Source of the DNA: Verrucomicrobiota bacterium
Lineage (GTDB): Bacteria > Verrucomicrobiota > Verrucomicrobiia > Verrucomicrobiales > DEV007
NCBI GenBank assembly: GCA_013152075.1
Contig: JAADHD010000400.1
Coordinates: 1 to 17,719 of the forward strand
Direction: 5' to 3'
DNA: 17,719 nucleotides
The notes beneath the pieces are model-generated. The model was not told the DNA's origin and did no database searches. It saw only the letters and a list, made by a program, of their open reading frames with translations. Both the position numbers and the translations under genes were made by a program. Shown piece by piece: positions 16,701 through 17,719 of the stretch; within the stretch, counting starts at the first letter, position 1; every line of letters begins with the position of its first letter.

Positions 16701-17719
16701 TCGGGTCACGAGTGGTATAGATATGTCCAATACAATAACCGGGGTAGAGTGACTGAGGAAGCCTCCCCCTCGGCGGTGCAGAGTGTTACCGAGCCTTCGG
16801 GAGCGAGCATGGTGTTGAGCGTGACGCTCAATGGGGCCGGGCTTATCACCGTTAACAACTACTACGTCACCACCGACATCCCCGCGGGTGAAATAGCGAC
16901 CTACCTGAAGAACACCGGCGTCAAGCAGGGCGACAATGGGGCGGAACAAATTACCCGCAGCTACACTTACGACACGCACACGGTGGACGGGACGAGCATC
17001 CACTTGATGGGATCGGCTACGCAATACCCGGTGTCCGGAGGAGGTGGGGACACGACCACTTATAGCTACTGTTGGTTTGATAGCGCCAACGCCGAGATGG
17101 GATACTTTGGCTTTATAGCGATCAACGCGGATGATCTGGGTAACATCGATAACCTGATTGTTGTCGAGCAGGGGCAGAGCAGCTATGACGAGGCATCGCT
17201 GGTGGTCTTGTCCACCGGTTGGCAACGCTTTGATGACGCTACCGGGTTGGGTGCATTGAACGGGCCCAACGACGCCCAGCCCAAGGCCCGCCGCAGTTAC
17301 TCGGGCCTGTGGTATGACGGGATGGGACGCAATGTGGCAAGTGCTAATTACGGCACTAATGGAGGCTTGGTGGTGAGTCGGCCGGATATCACGCCGGAGC
17401 GCAGTGACACCGTGTTGGTGTCCACCACCCATTACAAGGATGACGGGGAGAAAAACGCGAGCGTTGATGCGGGTGGAATTGAAACCCGTTGGGATAACGA
17501 CGATGCAGGACGGCGCATCCGTTTGATTGAAAACTACAAGGCCTGTGGAACTGATGCCGATGAGAATCGCACCACTGAATATGCCTACGCGCCGGATGGC
17601 GGGCAGAAAAGTTTGACTTTGATCAACAGCGTAACCGGTAATCAAGTGACCAGCTGGGTCTACGGGACGACCCGGCCAGACTCTGAAATTGCGAGTTCGG
17701 GCTTGCTTCGGGCGAAGAT
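13728..17719 (+). CDS. RHS/YD-repeat protein (RHS2), 3' partial, beginning in a polyserine linker
   Basis: Open from ATG 13728 to the right edge (1330 codons, no stop); TAA at 13722-13724 blocks any upstream extension. There is no signal peptide and no clear ribosome-binding site. Residues 1-46 are serine runs joined by YYMP, PFFP and VFP. Residues ~50-510 are YD-type repeats (DPRGYITHFIYDPATGAIVRR, YDVEGRQNKV, YDFRNRLEDTT, YDSRGQIFKSE, YDSLGRETMRY). A second, 85-residue polyserine linker spans 512-596. Next come a Cys-containing spacer (CPSCEDESES) and, from ~627, a cap typical of the start of PVC-type RHS proteins (SGAPVRYSNGEIQL, WGHTRSYSNQL, WLVPQLSYLG), followed by more YD-type sequence. 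From residue 1087 it is colinear with RHS1. The order (repeats, linker, then a new start-like cap) suggests a fusion or a gene truncated at its 5' end. Probably a large surface or secreted polymorphic protein. Confidence 0.85.
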   Translation, partial: MPPSSSSSSSYYMPSSSSSSSSSSPFFPSSSSSSSSSVFPSSSSSSIDLCNGDTFQVREKITDLPIVATDENGTGLEYRKREVSDIDGRLIWVMDPRGYITHFIYDPATGAIVRRIDDVDTNAATGVPTGWSTPTDGGLNLVTDYETDDQGRVLRELGPPHKAQLRVDDCKVESVWVRTVQYTAYRDDIREVWNASGYARGSGPDYTYVSIGTVRISRRNYSGQMVDQIEALRACDCGPLSHGEEFPRKSWEGWTHNLYDEWGRNLASRVYHEVPKSGNGEEGDNYNETRYGYDVEGRQNKVISPGGTITRSVFDGRGQPTEQWVGTDDLGATDSDPGNGGAGGNNMVKVLASEYDGGADGGDGNLTQATRPVDGTAGNDRVIDYGYDFRNRLEDTTSTDGTSQFITRSLYDNVGQVTGVDNYHSSASAGNLTGRTRSYYDSRGQIFKSETYAVDADTGTVGNALVGEQWFDAGGKLVKGTQAGSEAISAMAYDSLGRETMRYLAYESPVVPSSSSSSSSIFSSSSSSSGSGGSSSLSSSSSFIPSSSFSSTFMPSSSLSPSSSSSPSSSSSFIPSSSSSSTFMPSSSSSPSSSSSMMDPPYPYEGGECPSCEDESESPVSDGECTMSGAPVRYSNGEIQLDANDLGSTAFGNDWGHTRSYSNQLSSNDSGINGNSWLVPQLSYLGFNAGESGDQIVVVIGGTHSIWFQPDGGGDWEPKFTSRDQLDHDVAGAQYVLTSVNGRRTVFYDNSASHVAALRGQIKSIADPYGTSVSVAYDAQYQVSRIEQSNGVESSTYIYQYIASGENAGLIDRVTLQVNGGDVRQAVYDYYGSSDAAGNLNDLKRASVGEYDATIGGWRTLRQSAYHYYKTDNPGEFIHGLKYEIAPESYARMTGAGLDPFTSTEVAFYADKYFEYDSDKRVTQEKVRGGEETFDFTYTANTDDPGFTDYNTWYTKTTETRVSDGTIRTVYSNKSGRTILDKFADPSAGGGSGHEWYRYVQYNNRGRVTEEASPSAVQSVTEPSGASMVLSVTLNGAGLITVNNYYVTTDIPAGEIATYLKNTGVKQGDNGAEQITRSYTYDTHTVDGTSIHLMGSATQYPVSGGGGDTTTYSYCWFDSANAEMGYFGFIAINADDLGNIDNLIVVEQGQSSYDEASLVVLSTGWQRFDDATGLGALNGPNDAQPKARRSYSGLWYDGMGRNVASANYGTNGGLVVSRPDITPERSDTVLVSTTHYKDDGEKNASVDAGGIETRWDNDDAGRRIRLIENYKACGTDADENRTTEYAYAPDGGQKSLTLINSVTGNQVTSWVYGTTRPDSEIASSGLLRAK
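13731..13865 (+). repeat. Polyserine tract at the start of RHS2
   Basis: Encodes serine runs of 7, 10, 9 and 6 residues separated by YYMP, PFFP and VFP, with mixed AGC/AGT/TCG/TCC/TCT codons. The MP-serine pattern equals that inside the central linker, so the start codon may originally have been an internal linker Met. Confidence 0.8.
15261..15515 (+). repeat. Central polyserine linker of RHS2 with internal 57-bp repeats
   Basis: 85 codons, mostly serine, punctuated by FIP, TFMP, SP and GSGG. It contains two 57-base imperfect direct repeats, 15360-15416 and 15450-15506 (about 5 mismatches), each encoding PSSS-STFMPSSS-SPSS, with start-to-start spacing of 90 bases. Confidence 0.85.
16985..17719 (+). 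repeat. Long direct repeat, copy 2 (within RHS2)
   Basis: Colinear with 1-735, same reading frame, no net indel. Differences cluster in short variable patches (for example the codons around 17016-17045 and 17676-17690), while other blocks are base-identical. The right window edge truncates it. Confidence 0.93.

Noticed and set aside
16650..17645. 331-residue minus-strand open frame
   Set aside because: It lies opposite RHS2 coding DNA, is valine/isoleucine/histidine-rich with no domain, and the plus frame is clearly the real one.

Overview
The window looks like an accessory (surface/secretion) region of a Gram-negative bacterium. The style of the proteins suggests the PVC group (Verrucomicrobiota, Lentisphaerota or relatives): giant YD-repeat/RHS proteins with PVRYSNGEI-type caps, serine-rich linkers, and a small secreted secretin-like protein. 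This is inference from family resemblance. Polyserine linkers also occur in Fibrobacterota and in Cellvibrio/Saccharophagus-type Gammaproteobacteria, so the taxonomic call is weak.

Layout. (1) Bases 2-3364, plus strand: 3' part of a YD-repeat/RHS gene (RHS1), open at the left edge, with a polyserine linker, an RHS-associated core and an unrecognised Cys-containing tip. (2) 3620-4630, plus: a small exported protein with secretin-like features. (3) 4929-7601: a complete IS66-family element (tnpA, tnpB, tnpC on minus) with clear terminal inverted repeats but no visible target duplication. (4) 7757-13215, minus: a tightly spaced five-gene block: DUF1360-like membrane protein, GT9-sulfotransferase fusion, polysaccharide pyruvyl transferase, GT9 plus degenerate methyltransferase fusion, and a class I SAM methyltransferase. 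(5) 13728-17719, plus: a second YD-repeat/RHS gene (RHS2), open at the right edge. It begins inside a polyserine linker with no signal peptide and contains a long central polyserine linker.

The first 735 bases of the window and the last 735 bases are colinear copies (direct repeats with no net indel) of the same part of the two RHS genes. The roughly 10 kb of glycan-modification and IS DNA is therefore bracketed by RHS paralogues that could recombine.

Working hypothesis: the minus-strand block is a glycan-decoration cassette (glycosyl transfer, sulfation, pyruvylation, methylation) with no visible polymerase or flippase. One of its GT9 enzymes carries a Cys cluster reminiscent of the autotransporter O-heptosyltransferase (Aah/TibC) group. 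That raises the possibility that the cassette modifies the serine-rich linkers of the adjacent YD-repeat proteins. This is speculative and is presented as such.
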